A stretch of DNA of 64,000 nt from Kribbella pratensis (lineage in GTDB: Bacteria; Actinomycetota; Actinomycetes; Propionibacteriales; Kribbellaceae). Positions within the stretch are counted from its first letter, which is position 1. Each line of letters opens with the position of its first letter. The notes beneath the pieces are model-generated. The model saw only the letters and a list, made by a program, of their open reading frames with translations, was not told the DNA's origin and searched no databases. Positions 43,084 through 52,683 of this stretch are shown one piece after another. Position numbers and translations under genes: made by a program. The DNA lies in the NCBI RefSeq assembly GCF_004366075.1, contig NZ_SODU01000005.1:496001-560000 (forward strand). The letters are read 5' to 3'.

Positions 43084-45312
43084 TCAGTCGCCGTTGGTGG
43101 TGCTGTGGTTGCTGCCGGTCGACGGAGTGGTCTTGTTGACCTGGAGCAGGAACTCGATGTTCGACTTGCTCTCCTTGAGCTTGCCGATCAGCAGTTCCAG
43201 CGCGGCCTGCCCGTCGAGCGCGGACAGCACCCGGCGCAGCTTCCAGACCACCTGGGTCTCGTCCTTGGACATCAGCAGCTCCTCGCGGCGGGTGCCGGAG
43301 GCGACCACGTCGATGGCCGGGAAGATCCGCCGGTCGGCGAACTCGCGGCGCAGCCGCAGCTCCATGTTGCCGGTGCCCTTGAACTCCTCGAAGATCACCT
43401 CGTCCATCTTCGAGCCGGTCTCGATCAGCGCGGTGGCGAGGATGGTCAGCGAGCCGCCGTCCTCGATGTTGCGGGCCGCGCCGAAGAACCGCTTCGGCGG
43501 GTACAGCGCGGACGAGTCCACACCACCGGACAGGATCCGGCCGCTGGCCGGTGCCGCGATGTTGTACGCGCGGCCGAGCCGGGTGATCGAGTCCAGCAGG
43601 ACGACGACGTCGTGGCCGAGCTCCACCAGCCGCTTCGCGCGCTCGATCGCCAGCTCCGCGACCGTGGTGTGGTCGTCGGCCGGGCGGTCGAAGGTCGAGG
43701 CGATGACCTCACCCTTGACCGTGCGCTGCATGTCGGTGACCTCTTCGGGCCGCTCGTCCACCAGCACGACCATCAGGTGTACTTCGGGGTTGTTCGTGGT
43801 GATCGCGTTCGCGAGCGCCTGCAGCACCATCGTCTTACCGGCCTTCGGCGGCGAGACGATCAGGCCGCGCTGGCCCTTGCCGATCGGGCTGACGATGTCG
43901 ACGATCCGCGTGGTCAGCACGCCCGGCTCGGTCTCCAGGCGGAGCCGCTCGGTCGCGTACAGCGGAGTGAGCTTGTTGAAGTCCTGCCGCTGCTTGGCGA
44001 TCTCCGGGTCGGCGCCGTTCACGGTGTCGATCCGGACCAGCGGGTTGAACTTCTCCTTGCGCTCGCCCTCCTGCGGCTGCTTCACCGCACCGGTGATCGC
44101 GTCACCCTTGCGCAGGCCGTAGCGCTTGACCATCGAGAGCGCGACGTACACGTCGTTCGGGCCCGGCAGGTAGCCGCTGGTCCGGACGAAGGCGTAGTTG
44201 TCGAGTACGTCGAGGATGCCGGCGGCCGGGACGAGTACGTCGTCCTCGCTGATCGTCGGCTCGGTGTCGTACCGCTCGCCGCGGCCGCGGGTGCGGCTGG
44301 AGTCGCGACCGCTGTCGCGGCCACCGTCACGGCCGGCGGGCTGGCCGTCGCGGTTGCGTTCCCGGTCGCGACCCCGGCGGCGCCGGCGACGGCCCTCGCC
44401 TTCCTCGCCCCGGTCGTCCTGCCGGTCCTGCCGGTCCTGACGGTCCTGACGGTTCCGCTGGTTGTCACCGCGGTTGTCCCGGTTGCCGTCGCGGCTCCCG
44501 TCACGGTTGCCATCACGGTTGCTGTCACGCTGGCCGTCCCGGTTGCCGTCGCGCTGGCCGTCCCGGTTGGTGTCCCGGTTCTGCTCGCGGTTCTGCTCGC
44601 GGTTCTGCTCGCGGGTCTGGCCGGCGTCGCGGTTGCGGTCGCGGCTCTGGCTGCCGTCGCGGCTGTCCCGGTTCGTGTCCCGGTTGGTGTCCCGGTTCTG
44701 CTCGCGGGCGTTGTCGCGGTTCCGCTCGCGGGTGCGGCCCTGGCTCTCACCACGGTCGTCGGCGCCCTCCTCGGTGCGGGTCTCCACCCGCTCGACGGCA
44801 CCACTCTGGGCATCACTCGAGGCACCGTTCGGGGCAGCCGTCTCCGGCTTGGCGACCTTCGCGGCCGGCGCTTCGACGGCGACCTCGGGGGCAGCACCGT
44901 TCAGCGTGGCGCCGGTGGTCGCGTCGTTCTGCGGGTCCTGCGGCGTGTCCTTCTGGGCGGCGGCGCGGGTCCGGCGGCTGCCGCCCTCGCGCTTCGCGGG
45001 CGCCGCGGTCCTCGCCTCCGGCGCCTCGGCGGCCTCGTCGAGCGTCGGCTGCGTCGAGCGCGCCTTCGCCTTCGAGCCGCTGGTAGAGCCGCCCGCGGAA
45101 GAACCGGCGGACCCGCCGGTCTGGGCGGCCTTGATCGCCTCGATCAGCTGGCCCTTGCGCAGTGCGCCGGTGCCCTTGATGCCGAGCGTCCCGGCGAGCT
45201 GCTTGAGCTCGGGGAGCAGCATGCCCTCGAGGCCGCCTCCGGCTTTCCGGCGACGCGTCGCGGTGGTCACCGCGGCGTCAGCTCCACCGGAGGCTTCAAC
45301 AGTTTCTGTCAC
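43084..45312 (-). CDS. rho: transcription termination factor Rho with long Asn/Arg/Asp-rich insert
   Basis: This 742-residue Rho starts at GTG 45312 (GGAAGGA upstream). A Rho_N helix bundle (LLPELKQLAGTLGIKGTG, residues 30-62) is followed by a ~280-residue actinobacterial insert. The insert includes an NRD/NRE/RQD-repeat tract at about 193-345. The RNA-binding cold-shock domain (ILDVLDNYAFVRTSGYLPG) and the ATPase follow, with Walker A SPPKAGKT (487-494), VVVLLDSITRLGRAYN and the Q/R-loop regions. It terminates transcription and drives hexameric translocation on RNA. Insert-bearing Rho proteins in actinobacteria bind structured, GC-rich RNA better than E. coli Rho; the repeats here are unusually regular. 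Confidence 0.96.
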   Translation of the reverse strand: MTETVEASGGADAAVTTATRRRKAGGGLEGMLLPELKQLAGTLGIKGTGALRKGQLIEAIKAAQTGGSAGSSAGGSTSGSKAKARSTQPTLDEAAEAPEARTAAPAKREGGSRRTRAAAQKDTPQDPQNDATTGATLNGAAPEVAVEAPAAKVAKPETAAPNGASSDAQSGAVERVETRTEEGADDRGESQGRTRERNRDNAREQNRDTNRDTNRDSRDGSQSRDRNRDAGQTREQNREQNREQNRDTNRDGQRDGNRDGQRDSNRDGNRDGSRDGNRDNRGDNQRNRQDRQDRQDRQDDRGEEGEGRRRRRRGRDRERNRDGQPAGRDGGRDSGRDSSRTRGRGERYDTEPTISEDDVLVPAAGILDVLDNYAFVRTSGYLPGPNDVYVALSMVKRYGLRKGDAITGAVKQPQEGERKEKFNPLVRIDTVNGADPEIAKQRQDFNKLTPLYATERLRLETEPGVLTTRIVDIVSPIGKGQRGLIVSPPKAGKTMVLQALANAITTNNPEVHLMVVLVDERPEEVTDMQRTVKGEVIASTFDRPADDHTTVAELAIERAKRLVELGHDVVVLLDSITRLGRAYNIAAPASGRILSGGVDSSALYPPKRFFGAARNIEDGGSLTILATALIETGSKMDEVIFEEFKGTGNMELRLRREFADRRIFPAIDVVASGTRREELLMSKDETQVVWKLRRVLSALDGQAALELLIGKLKESKSNIEFLLQVNKTTPSTGSNHSTTNGD
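44278..44736 (-). repeat. degenerate tandem repeats encoding the NRD/NREQ/RQDRQD tract of Rho
   Basis: This region codes for repeated short units such as NRDTNRDG, NREQ, QRDGNRDG and RQD over about 150 residues. Codon choice is repetitive (CGG GAC, AAC CGG), consistent with slippage expansion. The tract is predicted to be disordered, positively charged and RNA-binding. Confidence 0.88.
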
Positions 45313-45635
45313 GTGAGGTCCTTCCCACACGGATCGTCGATGTCCGACACGGCTCATCGACCAATTCATTCACCCACGGCCGCACAACGGGCACGTGGTG
45401 TACAAGAGTCTCTCGTTCGATCTGAGTCCCCCCGGACATCTCCGACGCAGGCGGCGCAAGGTCACATCCACAGGAGGGTCGCCACACAACACAGGGTGCC
45501 GGGAGCACAGCCCGGATCGTGACGAGAGCACGCCGATCACCTGGAGGGGATCGGGTGAGTCGAGACTAGCACCACAACAGGTCCTTCTGCCGACTCGGCA
45601 GGTACAACGCGTGTCAGCGGCCCGGCATTCCCGGA
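45313..45635 (-). promoter_or_regulatory. 323-bp rho leader and thrB-rho intergenic region
   Basis: No gene is convincing here. A TAGTCT -10-like box on the minus strand (45563-45568) would give a leader of about 245 bases before the rho start. A 15-bp palindrome CTGCCGACTCGGCAG (45587-45601) lies just upstream, where the -35 would be, and could be an operator or a weak thrB terminator. Long leaders in front of rho are known sites of autoregulation in other bacteria; here this is inference. Confidence 0.45.
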
Positions 45636-46604
45636 TCAGCCGGCTTCCATCGACCAGACCTGTACGCCGACTGGATCGATCTCCAGCTCGTACTTCGTCC
45701 AGCCGTCCGGTGCATCCGGCGTACCACGGAAAAACAGGTCCTGACCTGGGCTCTTCCCGTCCTGATCGCCGAGTACGGCGACCGTCGGACCGGCACCGCT
45801 GACGATCGCCGCGAGTCCACTGCCCCGCAGTTTGTGCACCAGCGCGAGGCTCTCCGGCATCGCCGGCTCGCGGTACTCCTGATGCAGCCGGTCCTCGGTC
45901 GCGGTCAGCAGCAATTCGGGCCGCCCGGTCAGCGCCGCGACCAGAAGCGCGGCCTTCCCCGCATTGGCCGCCGCATCACTGTGGGGAACAACGCTCGGCA
46001 GCAGTCCGCGCGCCTCCTTGGTCAGCACGCGATTGTCCGGTACGTAAGCAACTACCGCCGTTGAGGCCGCCGGTTCCAGACGAACCGCTCGGCCACGCTC
46101 TTCAAATGACGCTGTGCCTTCCGTCCAAGCGATTGTGAAGCCGCCGAAGGCGGCTGCTGCAACGTTGTCCGGATGTCCTTCGATCTCGTTCGCCAGTACG
46201 ACGAGACGTTCGCGATCGACCGGTTCGCCGGCCAGCGCGTACGCCGCCGCGAGCCCGCCGACGATCGCGGCCGACGACGACCCGAGACCGCGTCCGTGCG
46301 GGATCCGGTTCTCGCACCGCAAGGTGAATCCGGGCACCGAGGCACCCAGCGCGTCGAGCCCGGCCCGGATCGACCGCACCACCAGATGTGTCTCGTCCAG
46401 CGGTACTTCGCCTTCGCCGCACCCGGTCACCTCGACGGTCACTCCGGACCCGCACGGGGTGACGACAAGGTCGTCGTACAAGGTCAGCGCGAGGCCGAAC
46501 GCGTCGAAGCCGGGACCGAGGTTCGCGCTGGTAGCAGGCACCCGAACCCGCACCTGATCACACGACCGCCGCCCGCCGTCCGCCTCCATGCTCTTGTCAC
46601 CCAT
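45636..46604 (-). CDS. thrB: homoserine kinase
   Basis: This 322-residue GHMP kinase has PATSANLGPGFDAFGLAL at the N-terminus, the ATP-binding PHGRGLGSSSAAIVGG and the C-terminal SGAGPTVAVL. It phosphorylates homoserine in threonine synthesis. ATG 46604 lies 4 bases after the thrC stop and is preferred; ATG 46589 is an alternative because neither has a strong ribosome site. Confidence 0.95.
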   Translation of the reverse strand: MGDKSMEADGGRRSCDQVRVRVPATSANLGPGFDAFGLALTLYDDLVVTPCGSGVTVEVTGCGEGEVPLDETHLVVRSIRAGLDALGASVPGFTLRCENRIPHGRGLGSSSAAIVGGLAAAYALAGEPVDRERLVVLANEIEGHPDNVAAAAFGGFTIAWTEGTASFEERGRAVRLEPAASTAVVAYVPDNRVLTKEARGLLPSVVPHSDAAANAGKAALLVAALTGRPELLLTATEDRLHQEYREPAMPESLALVHKLRGSGLAAIVSGAGPTVAVLGDQDGKSPGQDLFFRGTPDAPDGWTKYELEIDPVGVQVWSMEAG

Positions 46605-46608
46605 GGGA

Positions 46609-47673
46609 TCAGGCGAGGCCGGCGATGCGGGCAACGGCGTCGGTGTCCGCCGGTGTGACGGGAGGTTCTTCGAAGGTCGCGTGGCCGAGCGCGGTGTCGA
46701 TGTCCTTCAGGCCGTGGCCGGTGACGGTGATCACGACCGTCGACCCGCCCGGCAACCAGCCCTGTGCCTTGGCGTGCAACAGCCCGGCGACGCCGGCCGC
46801 CGAACCCGGCTCCACGAAGACACCTTCGCGGGACGCGAGTTCACGCTGCGCGGTCAAGATCTGCTCGTCGGTGACCATTTCGATCCGGCCGCCGGACTCG
46901 TCCCGCGCGGCCTCGGCCAATGTCCACGACGCCGGGTTCCCGACCCGGATCGCGGTCGCGGCGGTCTCCGGCTTCTCCACGATCGAGCCACGCACGATCG
47001 GCGCCGCCCCCTCGGCCTGGAAACCCCACATCTTCGGCGTCCGGGTGGCGAGCTTGTCCTTGGCGTACTCCTGGTAGCCCTTCCAGTAGGCCGCGATGTT
47101 GCCCGCGTTGCCGACCGGCAGCAGGTGCAGGTCCGGAGCGTCGCCGAGCGCGTCGCAGACCTCGAAGGACGCGGTCTTCTGCCCTTCCAGGCGGACCGGG
47201 TTGACAGAGTTCACCAGGGCGACCGGGTAGTTCTTGCCCAGCTCGCGGACGATCCGCAGGCAGTCGTCGAACCCGCCGTCGATCTGCACCAGCTTCGCGC
47301 CGTGCACGACCGCCTGGGCCAGCTTGCCCTTCGCGATCCGGCCGGCCGGAATCACCACCAGCGGCAGCATCCCGGCGCGAACGGCGTACGCCGCGGCCGA
47401 CGCCGAGGTGTTGCCCGTGGAGGCGCAGACGACCGCCTTGTCACCGGCCTGCGCGGCCAGCGAGATCGCCACCGTCATCCCGCGGTCCTTGAACGAGCCG
47501 GTCGGGTTGTTGCCCTCGACCTTGAGCCAGACCTCGCAGCCGGACTGCTCGCTGAGCCACTGCGCGGCCACCAGCGGCGTTCCGCCCTCGCCGAGCGTGA
47601 CGACCGGGGTGTCTGCCGACACCGGCAACCGGTCACGATATTCCTCGATCACGCCACGCCACTGGTGAACCAT
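46609..47673 (-). CDS. thrC: threonine synthase
   Basis: This 354-residue PLP enzyme has the cofactor Lys 62 in PTGSFKDRG, CASTGNTSASAAAYA and LLPVGNAGNIAAYWKGY, matching the short actinobacterial ThrC type. It converts O-phosphohomoserine to threonine. It lies between hom (5-bp gap) and thrB, so the last three threonine steps are encoded contiguously. Confidence 0.96.
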   Translation of the reverse strand: MVHQWRGVIEEYRDRLPVSADTPVVTLGEGGTPLVAAQWLSEQSGCEVWLKVEGNNPTGSFKDRGMTVAISLAAQAGDKAVVCASTGNTSASAAAYAVRAGMLPLVVIPAGRIAKGKLAQAVVHGAKLVQIDGGFDDCLRIVRELGKNYPVALVNSVNPVRLEGQKTASFEVCDALGDAPDLHLLPVGNAGNIAAYWKGYQEYAKDKLATRTPKMWGFQAEGAAPIVRGSIVEKPETAATAIRVGNPASWTLAEAARDESGGRIEMVTDEQILTAQRELASREGVFVEPGSAAGVAGLLHAKAQGWLPGGSTVVITVTGHGLKDIDTALGHATFEEPPVTPADTDAVARIAGLA

Positions 47674-47678
47674 TGTGG

Positions 47679-48986
47679 TTACTCGCCTTCTACCCGCATC
47701 ACACTGCTGACTTCACGGACGATGTCCATGTCCCGCAAGGACTCCACGGTCGCGGACAACGCGGCGTCGGTCGCGGTGTGGGTGACCACCACCAATTGCG
47801 CGTCACTGCCCCGGCCCTCCTGGCGGACGGTCTGGATGGACACGTCGTGCTCGGAGAAGGCATGGGCCACCGCCGCGAGCACACCGGCCTTGTCGGCCAC
47901 GTCCAGCGACACGTGATAGCGGGTCATCGCGTCGCCCATCGGCCGTACGGCCCGCTGGGTGTACGACGACTCGCCGACCCCCGGCACACCCTTGAGCCGG
48001 TTGCGCGCGGCGGACACCAGATCCCCGAGGACTGCACTGGCCGTCGGGGCGCCGCCGGCACCACGACCATAGAACATCAGCCGTCCAGCCGCCTTACTCT
48101 CCACGAAAACGGCGTTGTACGCGTCCCGGACACTGGCCAGCGGGTGCGTGACCGGGATCATCGCCGGGTACACCCGGGCGCTCACCGAGTCGGTCGCCTC
48201 GTCCAGCTCGCAGATCGCCAGCGACTTCACCACACAGCCCATCTCGCGGGCCGACGCGATGTCGGTCGCGGTCACCTCGGTGATGCCCTCGCGGTGCACG
48301 TCGGCGATCGAGACCCGGGTGTGGAACGCCAGGCTGGCCAGCAGCGCGGCCTTCGCGGCGGCGTCGAAACCCTCGATGTCCGCGGTCGGATCCGCCTCGG
48401 CGTACCCGAGCGCCTGGGCCTCCTCGAGCGCCTCGTCGAAACCGGCGCCGGTGCTGTCCATCTTGTCGAGGATGAAGTTCGTGGTGCCGTTGACGATCCC
48501 CATCACCCGGGTCACGTCGTCACCGGCGAGCGACTCGCGCAGCGGCCGCAGGATCGGGATCGCGCCGGCGACGGCGGCCTCGAAGTACAGGTCGCGCTGG
48601 TACTTCTCCGCGGCGGCGAACAGCGTCGGGCCGTCCTCGGCGAGCAGCGCCTTGTTCGCCGTGACGACCGAGGCGCCGTGCTCGAGCGCGGTCAGGATCA
48701 GGCTGCGGGCGGGTTCGAGACCGCCGATCACCTCGATCACCAGGTCCAGGTCGCCGCGGGACACCAGGGCCTGGGCATCGGTGGTGATGAGGTCCGGGTC
48801 GACGGCGATGTCACGGGCGCGGCCGGGACGCCGTACGGCGATGCCCGCGATCTCCAGCGGGGCGCCGACGCGGGCCGCGAGATGGTCCGCCTGCTCGGTC
48901 AGGATCCGCACCACTTCGGTGCCGACCACTCCGCAACCGAGCAGGCCTACCTTGAGAGGTTTCTCGTCGTTCACGGTGTCGTTCAT
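47679..48986 (-). CDS. hom: homoserine dehydrogenase with ACT domain
   Basis: This 435-residue enzyme has the Rossmann motif GLLGCGVVGTEV, the catalytic region GIVNGTTNFIL and EADPTADIEGFDAAAKAALL, and a C-terminal ACT domain (YHVSLDVADKAGVLAAVA) for threonine feedback. It reduces aspartate semialdehyde to homoserine. Its ATG overlaps the lysA stop (ATGA), coupling the lysine and threonine branches. Confidence 0.96.
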   Translation of the reverse strand: MNDTVNDEKPLKVGLLGCGVVGTEVVRILTEQADHLAARVGAPLEIAGIAVRRPGRARDIAVDPDLITTDAQALVSRGDLDLVIEVIGGLEPARSLILTALEHGASVVTANKALLAEDGPTLFAAAEKYQRDLYFEAAVAGAIPILRPLRESLAGDDVTRVMGIVNGTTNFILDKMDSTGAGFDEALEEAQALGYAEADPTADIEGFDAAAKAALLASLAFHTRVSIADVHREGITEVTATDIASAREMGCVVKSLAICELDEATDSVSARVYPAMIPVTHPLASVRDAYNAVFVESKAAGRLMFYGRGAGGAPTASAVLGDLVSAARNRLKGVPGVGESSYTQRAVRPMGDAMTRYHVSLDVADKAGVLAAVAHAFSEHDVSIQTVRQEGRGSDAQLVVVTHTATDAALSATVESLRDMDIVREVSSVMRVEGE

Positions 48987-50389
48987 TCGGCGGCCCCCAT
49001 GTCGAGTGCAAGCAGGTCGTCTTCGGTCTCACGGCGTACGACGACGCGCATGTGGCCGTCCTTGACCGCGATCACCGGTGGCCGCGGTACGTGGTTGTAG
49101 TTGCTCGCCATCGACCGGCAGTACGCGCCGGTGCCGGGCACGGCGATCAGGTCGCCCGGCCGGACGTCGGAGGGCAGGAACTCGTCCTTCACGACGATGT
49201 CGCCGGACTCACAGTGCTTGCCGACCACACGAGCCAACGTCGGCGGCGTGTCGGAGTACCGGCCGGCGAGCGTGCAGGAGTAGTCGGCGTCGTACAGCGC
49301 GGTGCGGATGTTGTCGCTCATCCCGCCGTCCACGGACACGTACGTCCGGGCGGCGCCGGCGTCCAGCTCGACCTCCTTGACCGTGCCGACCGAGTAGACC
49401 GTGCACATCGCCGGTCCGACGATCGCGCGGCCGGGCTCGATCGACACCTTCGGCATCTCGACGTCGAACGCACGGCACTCGTGCTCGACGATCTTGCCCA
49501 TCTCGGTGGCCAGCTGCGCCGGGTCGGACGGGTCGTCCTGCGTGGTGTACGCGATCCCGAAGCCGCCGCCCAGGTCGAGCTCCGGCATGTCGACGCCGAG
49601 CTCGTCGGAAACCCTTGCGTGCAAGGCGATCACGCGCTTCGCAGCCACCTCGAACCCGGACGAGTCGAAGATCTGCGAGCCGATGTGCGAGTGCAGGCCG
49701 AGCAGCTCCAGCTCGGGGGACTCGTTGACCCGGGCAACGGCTTCGAAGGCGGCGCCGGAGGTGATCGAGAACCCGAACTTCTGGTCCTCATGCGCGGTCG
49801 CGATGTACTCGTGGGTGTGCGCCTCGACGCCCGCGGTGACCCGGATCATCACCGGGGCGACCACGTTGCGTTCGGCGGCGAGCTCGATCAGCCGGGTGAT
49901 CTCGTACTGCGAGTCGACGATGATCCGCCCGACGCCGGCGTCCAGTGCGCGGGCCAGCTCGGACTCGGACTTGTTGTTGCCGTGGAACCCCAACCGCTTG
50001 GGATCGGCGCCGGCCCGGAGTGCGACCGCCAGCTCTCCCCCGCTGCAGATGTCGAGGTTCAGGCCCTCTTCCATCACCCAGCGGACGACCGTCGTACACA
50101 GGAACGCCTTGCCGGCGTAGTAGACGTCGAAGTCCTTGAACGCGTGCTTGAACGCGCGGGCCCGGGAACGGAAGTCGTCCTCGTCCAGCACGTACGCCGG
50201 ACTGCCGTGCTCGGCGACCAGGTCCCGGACGTCGACGCCGCCGACCTCGAGGGCGCCTTCACCGTTCTTCTTGGCCGTGTACGACCAGAGCGCCGTGACC
50301 AGGTCGTTGGGATCACGCGGCGCGCGCAGCCACTGCGGCGCCCGGTGGCCGATGTCGGCGTGCAGCGCGCCCGCCTCGTGCGCTCTCAC
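48983..50389 (-). CDS. lysA: diaminopimelate decarboxylase
   Basis: This 468-residue PLP enzyme of alanine-racemase fold has the cofactor Lys 94 in VYYAGKAFL, HSHIGSQI, ELDLGGGFGIAY, EPGRAIVG and the catalytic Cys in GKHCESGD. It makes lysine from meso-diaminopimelate. The start GTG 50389 overlaps the argS stop (GTGA); about 30 residues precede the usual family start, so a slightly later start is conceivable. Confidence 0.95.
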   Translation of the reverse strand: MRAHEAGALHADIGHRAPQWLRAPRDPNDLVTALWSYTAKKNGEGALEVGGVDVRDLVAEHGSPAYVLDEDDFRSRARAFKHAFKDFDVYYAGKAFLCTTVVRWVMEEGLNLDICSGGELAVALRAGADPKRLGFHGNNKSESELARALDAGVGRIIVDSQYEITRLIELAAERNVVAPVMIRVTAGVEAHTHEYIATAHEDQKFGFSITSGAAFEAVARVNESPELELLGLHSHIGSQIFDSSGFEVAAKRVIALHARVSDELGVDMPELDLGGGFGIAYTTQDDPSDPAQLATEMGKIVEHECRAFDVEMPKVSIEPGRAIVGPAMCTVYSVGTVKEVELDAGAARTYVSVDGGMSDNIRTALYDADYSCTLAGRYSDTPPTLARVVGKHCESGDIVVKDEFLPSDVRPGDLIAVPGTGAYCRSMASNYNHVPRPPVIAVKDGHMRVVVRRETEDDLLALDMGAAE

Positions 50390-52044
50390 ATCCGCTCCGG
50401 TGCGGAGACGCCGAGCAGGTCGAGCCCGTTGGCGAGCACGGTCCGGGTCGCGGAGACCAGGGTGAGACGAGCCTTGTGCACCGGCTCCACCTCCTCGTCG
50501 CCGCGCGGCAGCACGCGGCAGCTGTCGTAGAACTTGTGGAAAGCGGACGCGGTGTCCTCGAGGTACCGCGCGACGCGGTGCGGCTCGCGGAGCTCCGCGG
50601 CAGTCGCGACGACCCGCGGGAACTCGGCCAGCGCGCGGAGCAGGTCGCCCTCACGCTCGTGGCTGAGCAGGCCGGGATCGAACTCGTCGAGCTTGATGCC
50701 GAGCTCGTCGGCGTTCCGGACGATCGAGGCCAGGCGGGCGTGCGCGTACTGCACGTAGTACACCGGGTTCTCGCTGGCCTGCCGGGTCATCTCCTCGATG
50801 TCCAGGGTCAGCGGCGAGTCGGTCGGGTAGCGGCACAGCGTGTAGCGCAGCGCGTCGACGCCGCCCTCCTCGACCAGCTCGGCGAGCGTGACGATGGTGC
50901 CGGCCCGCTTGGACAGCTTCATCTCCTCGCCACCCTTGAGGATCTTCACCAGCTGGCCGATCAGGACCTCGATGTTGTGCTCGGGATCGTCGCCGGCGCA
51001 GGCCGCGATCGCCTTCAGCCGGTTCACATACCCGTGGTGGTCGGCGCCGAGCATGTAGATGCACGTCTCGAAACCACGCTCACGCTTGTTCACGTAGTAC
51101 GCCGCGTCGGAGGCGAAGTACGTCGGCTCGCCGTTCGACCGGATCAGGACGCGGTCCTTGTCGTCGGTGAAGTCCGTGGTCCGCATCCACAGCGCGTCGT
51201 CCGCCTCGTACAGATGCCCCTGGTCGCGGAGCTTCTGGATCGCGTGCGGTACGCCGTCCTGCTCGTGCAGACTGCGCTCGGAGAACCAGACGTCGAACTT
51301 GGTCCGGAAATGCTCGAGCTGGTCCTGCTGCTCCTTGAGCTGCCGCTCGTACCCCGCCTCGCGGAACGCGATCACCTGCTCGTCCTCGGGCAGCGTCAGG
51401 ATGTCCGGGACCTCGTCGGCGATCCGCTTCGCCAGGTCGAGGATGTACTCGCCGTGGTACCCGTCCTCCGGGATCTTGTGCCCGTGCGCGGCGGCCTGCA
51501 GGCTGGCGCCGAACTTGTCCATCTGGTTGCCGCGGTCGTTGATGTAGAACTCGCGGCTGACGCTCGCACCCGCGGCGGCCAGCACCCGGGCCAGCGCGTC
51601 ACCGACGGCTGCCCAGCGGGTGTGGCCGAGGTGCAGCGGGCCGGTCGGGTTCGCCGAGATGAACTCGAGGTTGATCGCCCGCCCCTGCAGGCTGTCACTG
51701 GTGCCGTACTTCGGGCCCGCGTCGAGGATCGCCTGCGCGACCTTGCCCTGGGCGTCGGCCGCGACCCGGAGGTTGATGAAACCGGGGCCGGCGATCTCCA
51801 CGGCGGTGATGGCCTCGTCGCCCTGCAGCTCGGCGGCGAGCAGCTCGGCGAACGCGCGCGGGTTCATCCCTGCCCGCTTGCCCAGTTGCATGGCGACGTT
51901 CGTCGCGTAGTCCCCGTGCTCGGGGTTCTTGGGTCGCTCGACCTTCAGCTCGCGCGGCAGCCCGCCCTCGACGGTGATGGTGCCGTCGGCGGCGAGCGCG
52001 GCCAGGGCCTGCAGGATCTTCTCAGCGAGCTGTTCCGGAGTCAC
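50386..52044 (-). CDS. argS: arginyl-tRNA synthetase
   Basis: This 552-residue class I synthetase starts at GTG 52044. It has the Arg_tRNA_synt_N domain, the HIGH-like HLGH (138-141), the KMSK-like MKLSKRAG and the C-terminal DALR anticodon-binding domain (YVQYAHARLASI). It is the first gene of the argS-lysA-hom-thrC-thrB operon and lies 1 kb from a tRNA-Arg gene. Confidence 0.97.
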   Translation of the reverse strand: MTPEQLAEKILQALAALAADGTITVEGGLPRELKVERPKNPEHGDYATNVAMQLGKRAGMNPRAFAELLAAELQGDEAITAVEIAGPGFINLRVAADAQGKVAQAILDAGPKYGTSDSLQGRAINLEFISANPTGPLHLGHTRWAAVGDALARVLAAAGASVSREFYINDRGNQMDKFGASLQAAAHGHKIPEDGYHGEYILDLAKRIADEVPDILTLPEDEQVIAFREAGYERQLKEQQDQLEHFRTKFDVWFSERSLHEQDGVPHAIQKLRDQGHLYEADDALWMRTTDFTDDKDRVLIRSNGEPTYFASDAAYYVNKRERGFETCIYMLGADHHGYVNRLKAIAACAGDDPEHNIEVLIGQLVKILKGGEEMKLSKRAGTIVTLAELVEEGGVDALRYTLCRYPTDSPLTLDIEEMTRQASENPVYYVQYAHARLASIVRNADELGIKLDEFDPGLLSHEREGDLLRALAEFPRVVATAAELREPHRVARYLEDTASAFHKFYDSCRVLPRGDEEVEPVHKARLTLVSATRTVLANGLDLLGVSAPERM

Positions 52045-52106
52045 CGCCTCAGCCTAATGGCCGCACCCCCAAACCCTTGACTCACCATCCACAGCCCGGT
52101 ACGCAG

Positions 52107-52637
52107 TCAGTGCTGAGCACTCACCGTGACCCGGGCGTTGCGGAGCAATGGGGTGTCCCACGGGGCCGGTTTGCCGTCGACGGTGACCTTCAGGTCCGCG
52201 CAGGCATCGGCGAGGCAGCCGGCGTCGTACCGGACTCCCCAGAGGGTGAAGAACTGAGCGAGCGTCGGTTTCTCGTCGGCCGTCTTCGCCTCGACCCAGA
52301 CCACGCCGTCGGTGGTGTGGGTGTGGACGGCGGCCTGCTCGGCGCGACGCTTGTCGACGCCGATCCCGGCCGGGACCTGCACCGGTTTGCCGTCGACCGT
52401 GACCGCGATGTTCACCGTGTACGGCGAGGGGCCGGAGAAATCGAGCGGGAGGCGTTCGAACCCGGCCTTGTCGATATAGGAGACCGCGTCGCGGGGAGCG
52501 TCCCACGGCGGTGCGCCGGTCCGGAGGTCGGCGGCCGCCGGCGGTGCGGGTCCGACCTGACAACCATCCACGACGCTGCTCGCGAGGAGCAGCGCCGCCG
52601 CCGTACCGACCGCCCGGCGCCACCTGCCTGCTCTCAT
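52107..52637 (-). CDS. hypothetical lipoprotein
   Basis: This 176-residue protein has a signal peptide (AVGTAAALLLASSVVDGC) with Cys 26 as the lipidated residue. The mature domain contains two cysteines (GCLADACAD) that may form a disulfide. The beta-rich pattern (YTVNIAVTVDGKPVQVPAGIGV, DLKVTVDGKPAPWDTPLLRNARVTV) shows two related halves with VTVDGKP repeated. No named family is recognised; function unknown, outer face of the membrane. Confidence 0.75.
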   Translation of the reverse strand: MRAGRWRRAVGTAAALLLASSVVDGCQVGPAPPAAADLRTGAPPWDAPRDAVSYIDKAGFERLPLDFSGPSPYTVNIAVTVDGKPVQVPAGIGVDKRRAEQAAVHTHTTDGVVWVEAKTADEKPTLAQFFTLWGVRYDAGCLADACADLKVTVDGKPAPWDTPLLRNARVTVSAQH

Positions 52638-52683
52638 GGAAAGTCAGGTTGCCAGGTGCGTCGTGACGGTCGGCTGGCGGGGG

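Noticed and set aside
45296..45508. Possible 70-codon leader peptide upstream of rho
   Set aside because: No ribosome binding site, no conserved pattern, and it overlaps the rho start out of frame.
42739..45522. 927-codon plus-strand frame with Val/Ala-rich repeats opposite rho
   Set aside because: The repeats are the mirror image of the Rho NRD tract; the frame has no start context and covers rpmE and rho.
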